A program made the translations under genes and the position numbers. Below the pieces are notes generated by a model that saw nothing but the letters and a program-made list of their open reading frames with translations, made no database searches and had not been told where the DNA came from. A stretch of 42,431 bases of DNA from Pandoraea sp. ASV26 (GTDB lineage: Bacteria; Pseudomonadota; Gammaproteobacteria; Burkholderiales; Burkholderiaceae). Shown piece after piece: positions 34,913 through 42,431 of this stretch (position 1 is the first letter of the stretch; every line of letters starts with the position of its first letter). The stretch is taken from contig NZ_JAELTP010000044.1 of NCBI RefSeq assembly GCF_016428915.1, positions 1 to 42,431 of the forward strand, read 5' to 3'.

Positions 34913-35649
34913 TCAGGGGCGGCGACCACAGTGACCGCCGCGCAAAACACATAGCCTTCGTTGCGCAGCGTCTTGATATAGCGAGGCTCACGCGCGCCAT
35001 CGCGCAAACGCTGACGCAAGCGGCTGATGAGCAGGTCGATGGAGCGGTCGAAGGCGTCGGCCTGCCTGCCCTGCGTGAGGTTGAGCAACTGATCGCGTGT
35101 CAGCACCCGTTGCGGATGATCGAGCAACACGCGCAGCAACCGGTATTCCGCGCCGCTGAGCGCCACCTGCGTGCCGTCGGTGTCGAGCAGATGCCGCGCC
35201 GTCGTATCGAGCTGCCATTCGCCGAAACCGAGAATCTCGGCCGTCTCGGTAATCTGCATGCCCGGTGGCAGCATTCGTGTGCGGCGCAGCACCGACTTGA
35301 TGCGCGCGAGCAACTCGCGCACGGCGAACGGCTTGGCGAGGTAATCGTCCGCGCCCATCTCCAGCCCGACGATACGATCGGTCTCTTCGCTGCGCGCCGT
35401 GAGCATCAGCACCGGCACCGCCTTGAACTTGCCTGCGCGCAGTTCCCGGCACAGCACGAGGCCGTCTTCACCGGGCAGCATCAGGTCGAGAACGACGAGG
35501 TCGGGGGCGCCGTCGGCCAGCACCGCGCGCATCTCGCGCCCGTTCGCGGCAACGCTCACGCGCATGCCGTTCTTCTCGAGATATTCGGCCAGCAGTTCCC
35601 GAATGCCGCGATCGTCGTCGACGATCAACACATGATCGATCTTTTCCAT
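34909..35649 (-). CDS. OmpR-family response regulator
   Basis: A 246-residue two-component regulator. The receiver domain has the acidic pocket DDD (11-13), phospho-acceptor D55 in VVLDLMLPGEDG and K106 in LAKPF. The C-terminal winged-helix DNA-binding domain covers about residues 135-235 (LTRDQLLNLTQGRQADAFDR then SIDLLISRLRQRLR, GYVF), typical of OmpR/PhoB. Its partner kinase follows with ATGA overlap but is split by a frameshift. The ATG at 35649 has no Shine-Dalgarno; TATAAT at 35657-35662 lies only seven bases upstream, so a leaderless transcript is possible. Targets are unknown; the nearby DUF4148 gene with an inverted repeat upstream is one candidate. Confidence 0.92.
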   Translation of the reverse strand: MEKIDHVLIVDDDRGIRELLAEYLEKNGMRVSVAANGREMRAVLADGAPDLVVLDLMLPGEDGLVLCRELRAGKFKAVPVLMLTARSEETDRIVGLEMGADDYLAKPFAVRELLARIKSVLRRTRMLPPGMQITETAEILGFGEWQLDTTARHLLDTDGTQVALSGAEYRLLRVLLDHPQRVLTRDQLLNLTQGRQADAFDRSIDLLISRLRQRLRDGAREPRYIKTLRNEGYVFCAAVTVVAAPE

Positions 35650-35656
35650 GCAAACG

Positions 35657-35662
35657 ATTATA
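35657..35662 (-). promoter_or_regulatory. Perfect -10 box TATAAT next to the regulator start
   Basis: Minus-strand TATAAT lies seven bases before the response-regulator ATG, which would place the transcript start at or very near the start codon. No convincing -35 box is seen. The hexamer overlaps the stop codon of the possible small ORF upstream. Confidence 0.45.
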
Positions 35663-35867
35663 GCGATGAGTGTTGGGGCTGGCGGGCGTGGCCGGCCAGG
35701 CGATCGTCACCGTCACCCGACAGATCCGGGCCCGAGCGACGCTGCGAACGCTCCGTTCTCGGCAATACCCGGCGGCTGGCCGGCGCGAGATCGCATTGCA
35801 GCGGATGGACGACCTCGGTACTGAAGCCGCCAGCCAGGAACGCGAGCAGACTGAGCAGACGCCTCAT
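35658..35867 (-). CDS. Possible small protein coupled to the GFA gene
   Basis: A 69-codon frame starting ATG 35867, which overlaps the GFA stop as ATGA. A strong Shine-Dalgarno GGTGGAGG (35872-35879) ends four bases before the start. The N-terminus MRRLLSLLAFLAGGFSTEVV looks like a signal peptide or membrane anchor, the rest is basic and Gly/Ser/Arg-rich without a known domain. It ends eight bases before the response-regulator start. In GC-rich DNA such frames arise by chance, but the ribosome site, coupling and hydrophobic N-terminus raise it above background. I do not assign a function. Confidence 0.4.
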   Translation of the reverse strand: MRRLLSLLAFLAGGFSTEVVHPLQCDLAPASRRVLPRTERSQRRSGPDLSGDGDDRLAGHARQPQHSSL

Positions 35868-36235
35868 GCATCCTCCACCACGGAGAGCTTCCGGCCGTCG
35901 GCGACCGACGCCTCCAGCGCGTAGGGATCGACATCCTCCAGACACCCGATGTTCGCGCGCCACATGCCCGGTGCCGTGCGCGCCGCATGGAACGTGTAGA
36001 TGCCGCAATGCTTGCAGAAGTAATGACGGGCAATGCGGGTGTTGAACTGATAACACGTCATGGCGTCCGCGCCCGACAGGATGCGCAGATTGGCCTCGGC
36101 AAACGCAGGCGTCATCAGCGCCCCCTTGCGGCGGCACAGGCTGCAATTGCAGCGGGCGGCCGGCTCTACCGGCGTGTGGACTTCAAAACGGACCGTGCCG
36201 CAGTGGCAGGACCCTTGCAACCATTCAGACGACAT
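35864..36235 (-). CDS. GFA-family zinc protein (glutathione-dependent formaldehyde-activating-like)
   Basis: A 123-residue protein of the GFA fold. The zinc-binding cysteines are all visible: C10 and C12 in GSCHCG, C29, C31 and C34 in RCNCSLCRRKG, and C74/C77 in FCKHCGIYTFH. Gfa in Paracoccus was described as joining glutathione and formaldehyde; most relatives have unknown substrates. The ATG at 36235 has GGGAG seven bases upstream. It heads a leftward set: GFA, possible small ORF, response regulator, kinase. The 219-base gap 36236-36454 to the divergent lipoprotein gene contains only promoters by inference, no gene seen. Confidence 0.88.
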   Translation of the reverse strand: MSSEWLQGSCHCGTVRFEVHTPVEPAARCNCSLCRRKGALMTPAFAEANLRILSGADAMTCYQFNTRIARHYFCKHCGIYTFHAARTAPGMWRANIGCLEDVDPYALEASVADGRKLSVVEDA

Positions 36236-36454
36236 CTCGTGACTCCCGAGTCAGCCCGCACCGGCGGCGCGATCGCTGACTGCTTTATAGACCAATCGCC
36301 GCCTGCGTTTGTATCACTCTGTATCTGGGCGCCAGCCGGATACACGACATTGCCGAAATGCCCTCCGGAGAACACATGGGAGATACGCCCCGGCAGTGAA
36401 ATACGGCTACCGACTCATTCAAAACCGTTGCACTGCTCTCAAGAGAACACCGCC

Positions 36455-36982
36455 ATGCTGACGCTACTCAGAACCGCTTTCGTCGCCCTCGCCTTCACCA
36501 GCCTTGCCGCCTGTGTGCCCTCGCAGGCCCACCCAAAGACCGGCGCCGCCGCACCGGAATTCACCGGCGTGGACAACTGGCTGAATAGCCCGCCGCTCGC
36601 GCTCGAGCAATTGCGCGGCAAGGTCGTACTGGTCGATTTCTGGACGTACTCGTGCATCAACTGCATCCACACGCTGCCTTATGTCCAGCAGTGGCACCAG
36701 AAATACAAGGATCAGGGATTGGTGGTGGTCGGCGTGCACACGCCGGAGTATGCGTTCGAGCGCGATACGGGCAAGCTGCGCGACGCCATCCGGCGCTTCG
36801 GCATCACCTATCCGGTCGCGCAGGACAACCAGTACGCCACGTGGAAAGCCTACGACAACCTGTACTGGCCCGCGTTCTATCTGATCGACAAGTCAGGGAA
36901 GATCGTCTACACGCATTTCGGTGAAGGCGATTACGACAAGACCGAGGCCGTGATCAAGGCACAGCTCTCGGCCTCCCAGTGA
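36455..36982 (+). CDS. TlpA/DipZ-like thioredoxin-fold lipoprotein
   Basis: A 175-residue membrane-anchored thiol protein. A lipoprotein signal peptide ends in LAAC with lipidated C20. The thioredoxin fold follows: VVLVDFWTYSCINC with redox pair C67-C70 (CINC, as in the DipZ/TlpA-like group), then VVVGVHTPEYAFERD and the cis-Pro region WPAFYLIDKSGKIVYTHFGE. It probably reduces or isomerises periplasmic disulfides. ATG 36455 has AAGAGAAC upstream as a weak ribosome site. It is divergent from the GFA gene and 163 bases before the next gene. The upstream in-frame open stretch is antisense to GFA and not used. Confidence 0.86.
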   Translation: MLTLLRTAFVALAFTSLAACVPSQAHPKTGAAAPEFTGVDNWLNSPPLALEQLRGKVVLVDFWTYSCINCIHTLPYVQQWHQKYKDQGLVVVGVHTPEYAFERDTGKLRDAIRRFGITYPVAQDNQYATWKAYDNLYWPAFYLIDKSGKIVYTHFGEGDYDKTEAVIKAQLSASQ

Positions 36983-37054
36983 CCCGTGAGACGACAACGC
37001 ATGCGGCGCGGGGCGCCCGCACGGCCCCTCCCCGCAGAAATTGACAGGCGACGC

Positions 37055-37081
37055 TAAATATTGGCGTCCGGGAGTCGTTAA
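37055..37081 (+). promoter_or_regulatory. Candidate sigma-28 (FliA) promoter
   Basis: TAAA at 37055-37058, a 15-base spacer, and GTCGTTAA at 37074-37081 fit the sigma-28 consensus TAAA-N15-GCCGATAA with six of eight matches in the -10 box. It lies 64 bases before the ATG of the unknown protein at 37146. The match could be chance. Confidence 0.4.
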
Positions 37082-37145
37082 TCCAACTGATCGGCCCGCA
37101 TTCCTTACCGGGCCTTACCAAAACAGGTCAGACGACACGCCGCCG

Positions 37146-38747
37146 ATGACGTCCATCAATGCTGTTTCGACCCTCGTCTCGCCGACCACCGGCGACATCG
37201 CATCGCGTTCGGCCGCCGCCGGCAGCCTCAACGCATCGGCTCCGGCCCAAGCCCTCTACACGCCGGCCGACGCCGCATCGACACAGGTCACGCTCACGCA
37301 GACGCCTGCCGTTGCCAACTGGCCGACCTACAGCCAGCCGGTCGCCAACGGCGGCGTGCTGCTCTGGCAGCGAGTGCCGTCCGACCCGTTGTCGCTGCTG
37401 ATGGCGGGCAATGTCACGACGTCCGCGCTCGGGAACCGTCTCGACCAGTTGGGCGCGAAGTTGATGAGCGCGATCGCGGGCGGCGCAACCTCGTACTCGC
37501 AGAGCGTGCTTCGGTCGAACCCGCTCACGCCCACGTCGGACGCCGATCTCGCAGTGCAGCAGGCGAATCTGCAATCGAGCGCCGACAACCGGTTCGCGCT
37601 GACGATCTCCACGGCCAGCGGCGCGAAAGTCACCGTCCGTCTCGGCAGCAGCGACGACGGTCTGTCCGCCGAGTTCTCGGTAACGCAAGGCACGCTCACG
37701 GACGCCGAACGCGGCGAACTCGGCAAGCTCGCCGACGCTTTCCAGAGCGCGGTGAACGGTCTGGCGAAACAGCCGCCGGCCGTCGATTTCAGCGCACTCA
37801 CGGGTTTCGACACGTCGCTGCTCACGTCTGTCGACCTCTCGGCGACGCTCGGTGCGAACGGCACCACGCCACAGAACATCAGCTTTCACGCCGACGCGAC
37901 GCAACGGTCGATGCACGTCGACGGCGCCACGGGCAAGTTCGACGTCAATGTCGATCTGAAGAATTTACAGGCCATCGGTAGCGCGAAAGCCCAGGCGGCC
38001 GCGCTCGACGCGTGGCTCACCCGGTTCGACACGGCACAAACCCGTGGCCATGGCGACGCCGACCTCATGGGCATGTTCAAGGCTGCCTTTGCGGGGCTCA
38101 ACAGCCACTATCCACCCGCCCCGGCACTGCCGCGTATCACGCTGAACAACGCCGACACGTCGGTGTTGAGCGGGTTGGCCGATTTCAGCGCATCGATTTC
38201 GCAGACGACGAAAGCGCCCAATCCGATGCGCCCGTCGGAAACCGACGCCTTCGATTACCAGATCTCGCAGAGCACCCAGATCGGCGGCAAGAACACGCTC
38301 AACCGCACGATTGCGCAACAGACGCAGGCAACGCTCACGGCGAGCTATCACCGCTCGCTCTGGGCCGGCGTGCCCCTCAATCTGACGACCGATCCGAAGT
38401 CGCAGAACTACGAGTACGTGAAGGTGCAGGACGCAGCGACAAGCAATGTCGACGTCGGCTACCGTGACGGCCTGCTCGCGCACGCGCAGACGCGGCGCTC
38501 CGCCAACCAGTCGACGCAGGTCATGCGCTATGAAGTAGGCAAGCTCGTAAGCAACGTCACGACGCCCCTCTCGGGCACCAGCACCGGCGACCTGACGACG
38601 CTGCTCCAGTCCGTGATGCAGAACGACACGGCCCGCGCCGGCACATCGGCAGCGGCCGATGCCAGCGACGATGACGATGCGTCCCGCAGCGAAATCCGCA
38701 AGCGCACGCAACTGGAAATCGATCCGTCCCGCCTGAGCGGCAACTGA
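37146..38747 (+). CDS. Protein of unknown function, 533 residues
   Basis: I do not recognise a named family. The first 90 residues are Ser/Thr/Ala/Pro-rich with no signal peptide or membrane helix. A central segment around residues 150-210 (FALTISTASGAKVTVRLGSS then GLSAEFSVTQGTLTDAERGE and LGKLADAFQSAVNGLAKQPP) resembles a region seen in hypothetical proteins of proteobacteria. The C-terminus is Asp-rich and then basic (SDDDDASRSEIRKRTQLEID). The start at ATG 37146 is preferred to an upstream in-frame ATG, which would begin 14 bases before the sigma-28-like promoter. It is likely monocistronic. Secretion, surface or flagella-related roles are speculation. Confidence 0.65.
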   Translation: MTSINAVSTLVSPTTGDIASRSAAAGSLNASAPAQALYTPADAASTQVTLTQTPAVANWPTYSQPVANGGVLLWQRVPSDPLSLLMAGNVTTSALGNRLDQLGAKLMSAIAGGATSYSQSVLRSNPLTPTSDADLAVQQANLQSSADNRFALTISTASGAKVTVRLGSSDDGLSAEFSVTQGTLTDAERGELGKLADAFQSAVNGLAKQPPAVDFSALTGFDTSLLTSVDLSATLGANGTTPQNISFHADATQRSMHVDGATGKFDVNVDLKNLQAIGSAKAQAAALDAWLTRFDTAQTRGHGDADLMGMFKAAFAGLNSHYPPAPALPRITLNNADTSVLSGLADFSASISQTTKAPNPMRPSETDAFDYQISQSTQIGGKNTLNRTIAQQTQATLTASYHRSLWAGVPLNLTTDPKSQNYEYVKVQDAATSNVDVGYRDGLLAHAQTRRSANQSTQVMRYEVGKLVSNVTTPLSGTSTGDLTTLLQSVMQNDTARAGTSAAADASDDDDASRSEIRKRTQLEIDPSRLSGN

Positions 38748-38759
38748 TCCGGCAGCCTC

Positions 38760-38788
38760 GCCCGCGACAGCATGGTGCCGTCGCGGGC
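38760..38788. terminator. 9-bp hairpin between convergent genes
   Basis: GCCCGCGAC (38760-38768) pairs perfectly with GTCGCGGGC (38780-38788) around an 11-base loop. It lies in the 87-base gap between the unknown protein and the convergent permease, a usual spot for a bidirectional terminator. Confidence 0.6.
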
Positions 38789-38800
38789 AGACTTGCTCCG

Positions 38801-38834
38801 CGCCTTAATCGTGCTTAATCGTGCTTAATCGTCC
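38801..38834. repeat. Ten-base tandem repeat ending at the permease stop
   Basis: Two exact copies of GTGCTTAATC (38811-38830), with a decayed copy on each side (38801-38810 and from 38831). The last copy runs into the TAA stop of the minus-strand permease at 38835. On the minus strand every unit holds a TTAAG, so a slip here could change the stop context. Confidence 0.7.
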
Positions 38835-40244
38835 TTACCCCTGCTGCCCCTGCGTCTTCACGACGGGCGCTTCCGATCGTTGGCGATACCACACCGCATA
38901 GATCACCGACAGCGCCACGATAAAGGGCACGCCGTAGACCAGCGTCATGCGGAACTCGTCCGTGAAATAGGTCGTGATGAGCGTCGCGAGCATGAGCAGC
39001 GCCCCTGCCAGACTGGCGTACGGATAACCCCACATGCGAAACGCCAGCGACTTCGCGTCGTGCGCGCGCCGGAAGTACAAATGGGTGACGAAGATCATCA
39101 GCCAGGTGAACATCGCACCGAACATCGAGACGGACATCATCAGCGTGAACGACGCCTGCGGTGCAAACACGTTGAGCGCCACGGCCAGCGCAATGCCGAT
39201 GGTCGAGAGCATGAGCGCCGCGACCGGCACGCCATTGCGGCTGACCTCACCGAATCGGCGCGGCGCATAACCGGCACGCGACAGGCTGAACATCATGCGC
39301 GTGGTGATGTAGAGCTGGCTGTTCATCGCGGAGAGCGCGGCGACCAGAATCACGAGATTGATGACGCCCGCGGCCCCCGGAATGTGGGTGGCGGCCATCA
39401 CCTTCACGAAGGGACTGCCGTCTTCACCGGCGGCATTCCACGGCACGACGGCCAGCGTCAGCGCGAGTGTGAGCAGGTAGAAGAACACCAGACGGAACAT
39501 CGTTGCGCGAAAGGCGCTCGTGATCGCGCGTTGCGGATCCTGCGCTTCACCGGCCGCCACGGCGATCATCTCGATGCTCAGATAGCTGAAGATCGACACG
39601 ATCACGGCGACCCACATGCCCCATGCCCCCTTCGGGAAGAACCCGCCATGCGACGTGTAGTTGGCCAACCCGATGCCGCTGGCTTCGGGCGCACGGAAAA
39701 CCACGTACGCCCCGAGCATCAGGAACACGACGATGGCCACGATCTTGAGCATCGAGAATGCATATTCGACCGCCCCGAACACCTTGACGCTGGCCGCGTT
39801 GATGCCGATCAGCCCGGCCGAGAAGCCGACGATCCAGTACCAGCCGGGCACCGCCGGGAACCAATACTTCATGTAGACGGCGATGGCCGTGACCTCGGTG
39901 CCCACGGCAAAGACGATCGACGACCAGTAACCGTAGCGCACCAGAAACCCCGCGAGCGGGCCGATGTAATGCTCGGCGTACGCGCCGAACGAGCCTGACG
40001 TCGGATGCGCGACCGTCATCTCCGCCAGACACCCCATCAGCAACAACGCGATGGCGCCGCCGATGGCGTAACTCAGCAACACGCTCGGCCCGGCAAAGCC
40101 GATCGCAAACGCACTGCCCAGAAAGAGGCCGGTGCCGATCGCGCCGCCAATGGCAATCATCGACAATTGCCCGCTACTGAGGCCGCGATGCAGCCCCTTT
40201 TCTCGCTCGACAATGCTGTCGAAGCCCGGTTGTGTCGTACTCAA
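38835..40244 (-). CDS. Amino-acid permease, APC superfamily (GabP/AAT-like)
   Basis: A 469-residue inner-membrane carrier with about 12 helices. The first helix carries LSMIAIGGAIGTGLFLGSAF, the APC substrate-binding signature; AAGEAQDPQRAITSAFRATM and ITTRMMFSLSRAGYAPRRFG are further family marks. The N-terminal EREKGLHRGLSSGQ is typical of AAT/GABA permeases. The start is TTG 40244, with AGGAGA five bases upstream; there is no usable ATG. It sits 30 bases downstream of the porin gene in the same direction. The amino acid carried is unknown. Confidence 0.86.
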   Translation of the reverse strand: MSTTQPGFDSIVEREKGLHRGLSSGQLSMIAIGGAIGTGLFLGSAFAIGFAGPSVLLSYAIGGAIALLLMGCLAEMTVAHPTSGSFGAYAEHYIGPLAGFLVRYGYWSSIVFAVGTEVTAIAVYMKYWFPAVPGWYWIVGFSAGLIGINAASVKVFGAVEYAFSMLKIVAIVVFLMLGAYVVFRAPEASGIGLANYTSHGGFFPKGAWGMWVAVIVSIFSYLSIEMIAVAAGEAQDPQRAITSAFRATMFRLVFFYLLTLALTLAVVPWNAAGEDGSPFVKVMAATHIPGAAGVINLVILVAALSAMNSQLYITTRMMFSLSRAGYAPRRFGEVSRNGVPVAALMLSTIGIALAVALNVFAPQASFTLMMSVSMFGAMFTWLMIFVTHLYFRRAHDAKSLAFRMWGYPYASLAGALLMLATLITTYFTDEFRMTLVYGVPFIVALSVIYAVWYRQRSEAPVVKTQGQQG

Positions 40245-40274
40245 GATCGTCTCCTGTCATTCGGAAGGTTGTGT

Positions 40275-41609
40275 TTAGAAGCTGTGTTCGATACCGAAGC
40301 CGATGCCCCGGTAGTGCGCGCCCGGCGGCGCATTGCCGCCATTGCCGAACGTCGGGCGCGGCGAGAAGCCGTAGCTGCCCCAGACCCGGTTGATGACCTG
40401 GTAGTAGGCGAGATAGACGTCGGTGCGGCGTGAGAAGTCGTAGCGATAACCGAGGTTGAGTTGCGTGGCGCCCAGACCGTCGGTGTTGCACGCCGCGCCG
40501 CCCGTGCGCGAGCACGCCCCGTTCATCGCATAGCCGCCACCGAGCCAGACCGAGTGCTGCCCGCCGCCGAACCAGTGCTGGACCATCGCGTAAAACGCGT
40601 CGCGGCGGTAATGGTTCAGATTGCCGGCAGTGCCGTCGTCTGTCCGGTAGGTCAGCCGGTCCCATCCCGCCACCCACTTGGTGTGCGCATACGTGAAGAC
40701 GATCAGCACCTTGTGCGCATCGTCACGCGAACCGGTGGCGCGCGAGCCGGCGTTGGACGGATTGGCCGACGACGGCGCCCCCAGCCACGCCAGCCCGAAG
40801 TAATCCTTGTGCATCTCGTACGCGTAACGCACCCGCAGCGGGCCGTTCAGATACTCCAGCCCCGCCCCCAAGACTTGCGGCGAAATGCTGCCGGCCGGGG
40901 TCGTCACACTGCCCTGCGACAGCGAATACGAGAGCCGCATGTGAAAGCCGGCCCAGTCCGGCGACCAGTACTGAAGACTGTTGCCCTGACGACGGTTGAA
41001 CGTGGCGTCGGCGGCATTCCCCACGCGCCCCGACTGCGTGGTCGTGTTCGGTACGTTGAAGCCGGGATTGCTCAGAATGGTGCTCAGATCGCCGGTGTAG
41101 GGATTGCGCACCGGCGAGCCGACCGAGAGCGTCGACCATTGATACGGCGTATCCCAGTTGCCCAGAAACGCCGTCCCAAACGGTCCGCTCAGGCCCACGT
41201 TCGAATTGCGTCCCCCGATGGTGCCGGTCGATTTGCCGTCGAGCGCGACGGGCGTCTCGATCTGCCAGATCGCCGCGTACCCGTCGCCGAGATCCTCCTT
41301 GCCACGCATGCCGAAGTACGAAATGCTCGACAGCATGCGCGCACCGCTCGACGTCGGCGCATTGATGGCGCCCGCCGGCGCCTGTGTCGGACGCACCGCA
41401 GAGGCCGGCACCTGCTGTCCGCTCACGCTGACCCAGTCGGTCATCGGCGTGAGGTGTCCATAGATTTCCACTTGCGCCTGCGACACCTCACAAGCCCCCA
41501 TGCCCAGCGCCATCGCCAGCATCGTGCCGGGCATGCCTGCCCGGGGCCGCGTCGAACCATGACGCGGCAAACCACGACGTGACGCTCGGTACCGCAGTGC
41601 GCCGCGCAT
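40275..41609 (-). CDS. Gram-negative porin, unusually long N-terminus
   Basis: A 444-residue outer-membrane porin. The signal core TMLAMALGMGACEVSQA is cut before QVEIYGHLTPMTDWVS, the typical mature start, and the protein ends in YRGIGFGIEHSF with terminal Phe. Mid-sequence signatures GKEDLGDGYAAIWQIETPVA and NSNVGLSGPFGTAFLGNWDT match the family. Starting at ATG 41609 gives a basic 25-residue stretch before the hydrophobic core, longer than usual; ATG 41534 would lack basic residues. No clear Shine-Dalgarno is seen; six bases separate it from the dapA-like stop, so translational coupling may replace one. It is likely the outer-membrane partner of the neighbouring permease or dapA-like pathway. 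Confidence 0.87.
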   Translation of the reverse strand: MRGALRYRASRRGLPRHGSTRPRAGMPGTMLAMALGMGACEVSQAQVEIYGHLTPMTDWVSVSGQQVPASAVRPTQAPAGAINAPTSSGARMLSSISYFGMRGKEDLGDGYAAIWQIETPVALDGKSTGTIGGRNSNVGLSGPFGTAFLGNWDTPYQWSTLSVGSPVRNPYTGDLSTILSNPGFNVPNTTTQSGRVGNAADATFNRRQGNSLQYWSPDWAGFHMRLSYSLSQGSVTTPAGSISPQVLGAGLEYLNGPLRVRYAYEMHKDYFGLAWLGAPSSANPSNAGSRATGSRDDAHKVLIVFTYAHTKWVAGWDRLTYRTDDGTAGNLNHYRRDAFYAMVQHWFGGGQHSVWLGGGYAMNGACSRTGGAACNTDGLGATQLNLGYRYDFSRRTDVYLAYYQVINRVWGSYGFSPRPTFGNGGNAPPGAHYRGIGFGIEHSF

Positions 41610-41615
41610 GGCGGC

Positions 41616-42431
41616 TTAACCCGGCAACGCGAAACCGCAAGCGGCCAACTGCGCATGCAGCCGCTCGTGTTGTTCGCTCGTCAGCCGCGTGAGTGGCGGG
41701 CGCAACTGCGCCCATGCCGGATCGTCGCGATGCGACGCCAGCACCGCCTTGAGTGCCGGAATCATCGGATACGACTGTACGATGCTGCGAACGGCGTCGG
41801 CCTGCGCCTGCAAGGCACTGCCCTCGCTACCCGACCACTCGCGGCACAACCTTCCGATGCGTTGCGGGTTGATGTTGACCGTTGCGGAGATACAGCCCTT
41901 CGCGCCCCTGGCCGACGCCCGCGACACCAGCGACTCCGACGCCGGGAAGATGCCGAAGCCGGGGAACGCGTCGAGCATCGCGCTCAGATTGTTCCAGTCG
42001 CCCGAGCTGTCCTTGATGCCGACGACCGTCTGCGGGAAGTCGCGAATCAGCCGCTCGATCACCGGCAACGTGATCGGCACGCCCGAGAGCGCGGGGATGT
42101 GATAGAGGTACACCCGCAAGCGTGCGTCGCCCACTTGATCGATCACGCGGGCGTAGTAGTCGTACAAGCCGTCGTCGGTGATGCCTTTATAGAAGAACGG
42201 CGGCAGCATCAGTACGCCAGCGCAACCGCGCGCCACGGCGTGACGCGTCAGTGCGACCGTCTCGGGCAACGAACAGCAGCCGGTGCCGGGCAGCATGCGG
42301 CGCACGTCGAGTCCGTGATCGACCAGATGGTCGAGCAGCGCCATGCGTTCGCTAACGCCAAGCGAGTTCGCTTCGCTGTTGGTGCCGAACGGGGCCAGGC
42401 CCACGCCGTGAGAGAGCAACCATTCGCAATG
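41616..42431 (-). CDS. DapA-family aldolase/dehydratase (5' end outside window)
   Basis: About 270 residues of a dihydrodipicolinate-synthase-family (class I aldolase) enzyme; the start lies beyond the right edge. The Schiff-base lysine is in VVGIKDSSGDW and the catalytic Tyr in VYLYHIPALSG. SHGVGLAPFGTNSEANSLGV is the pyruvate-binding GTNSE variant of the usual GTTGE loop, seen in catabolic members (for example keto-deoxy-sugar or hydroxyproline-type aldolases) rather than true DapA. The porin follows six bases after its stop, and the permease after that, so it appears to lead a leftward uptake-and-cleavage operon. The substrate is undetermined. Confidence 0.84.
   Translation of the reverse strand, partial: HCEWLLSHGVGLAPFGTNSEANSLGVSERMALLDHLVDHGLDVRRMLPGTGCCSLPETVALTRHAVARGCAGVLMLPPFFYKGITDDGLYDYYARVIDQVGDARLRVYLYHIPALSGVPITLPVIERLIRDFPQTVVGIKDSSGDWNNLSAMLDAFPGFGIFPASESLVSRASARGAKGCISATVNINPQRIGRLCREWSGSEGSALQAQADAVRSIVQSYPMIPALKAVLASHRDDPAWAQLRPPLTRLTSEQHERLHAQLAACGFALPG

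Noticed and set aside
36998-37036. GC-rich hairpin after the lipoprotein gene as a terminator
   Set aside because: Only a six-base stem (GCGGGG with CCCCGC) with a large loop can be drawn; too weak to call.
37043-37058. TTGACA at 37043 as a sigma-70 -35 box for the unknown protein
   Set aside because: The AT-rich patch that could serve as a -10 is only about ten bases away, too close; the sigma-28-like spacing fits better.
1-42431. Mobile elements, tRNA/rRNA genes, phage or plasmid functions
   Set aside because: No transposase, integrase, relaxase or structural RNA pattern was seen in any region; the repeats present are short and local.

Overview
The window is GC-rich, gene-dense bacterial DNA with the gene style of a beta-proteobacterium of the Burkholderiaceae. 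The evidence is two Gram-negative general porins, a DUF4148 small exported protein, many LysR regulators and ABC transporters, frequent GTG/TTG starts, and hut genes in a Burkholderia-like order. Pandoraea or a close relative is my best guess, but it is inference only. It looks like ordinary chromosome. I see no rRNA, tRNA, transposase, integrase, phage gene or CRISPR array.

Layout, left to right. (1) 1-2979: the C-terminal end of a TonB-dependent receptor, an MFS exporter and a convergent LysR regulator. (2) 3126-7427: a rightward catabolic group with a haloacid-dehalogenase-like HAD protein, a DSD1/D-threonine-aldolase-like PLP enzyme, an SsuD-like flavin monooxygenase and an SsuA/NMT1-like periplasmic binding protein with no permease or ATPase beside it. 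(3) 7532-10835: an aconitase-family hydratase divergent from a LysR regulator. (4) 10872-12844: a leftward pair, LysR regulator then a PL5-type alginate lyase. (5) 13086-17667: a tightly coupled operon for a Fe3+/phosphonate/polyamine-type ABC importer (permease, ATPase, binding protein, second permease), ending in a LOG-like Rossmann protein whose TTG start lies inside the last permease gene. (6) 17766-18974: a general porin. (7) 19275-27354: the histidine-utilisation cluster hutC, hutU, hutH, a histidine-permease candidate, hutI and hutG, with a clear HutC-type operator before hutU. Together these convert histidine to glutamate by the formimidoylglutamase route. (8) 27355-27873: a gene-free stretch with a nine-base minisatellite, a long inverted repeat and an AT-rich palindrome. 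(9) 27874-32989: LysR regulator, Tat-exported binding protein, permease, ATPase and FAD amine oxidase, likely one uptake-and-oxidation pathway. (10) 33181-36235, leftward: DUF4148 protein, a frameshifted sensor kinase, its OmpR-type regulator, a possible small coupled ORF and a GFA-family protein. (11) 36455-38747, rightward: a TlpA-like lipoprotein and a 533-residue protein of unknown function behind a sigma-28-like promoter. (12) 38835-42431, leftward: amino-acid permease, porin and a DapA-family enzyme that runs off the window.

The theme is scavenging and breaking down small organic molecules: amino acids, sulfonates or amines, and perhaps alginate. Each uptake system is paired with its regulator and enzymes. 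I found no clearly unprecedented system. The parts most worth following are the LOG-like protein fused translationally to an ABC operon, the split sensor kinase, the sigma-28-like promoter before an unknown protein, and the structured repeats around the hut cluster.
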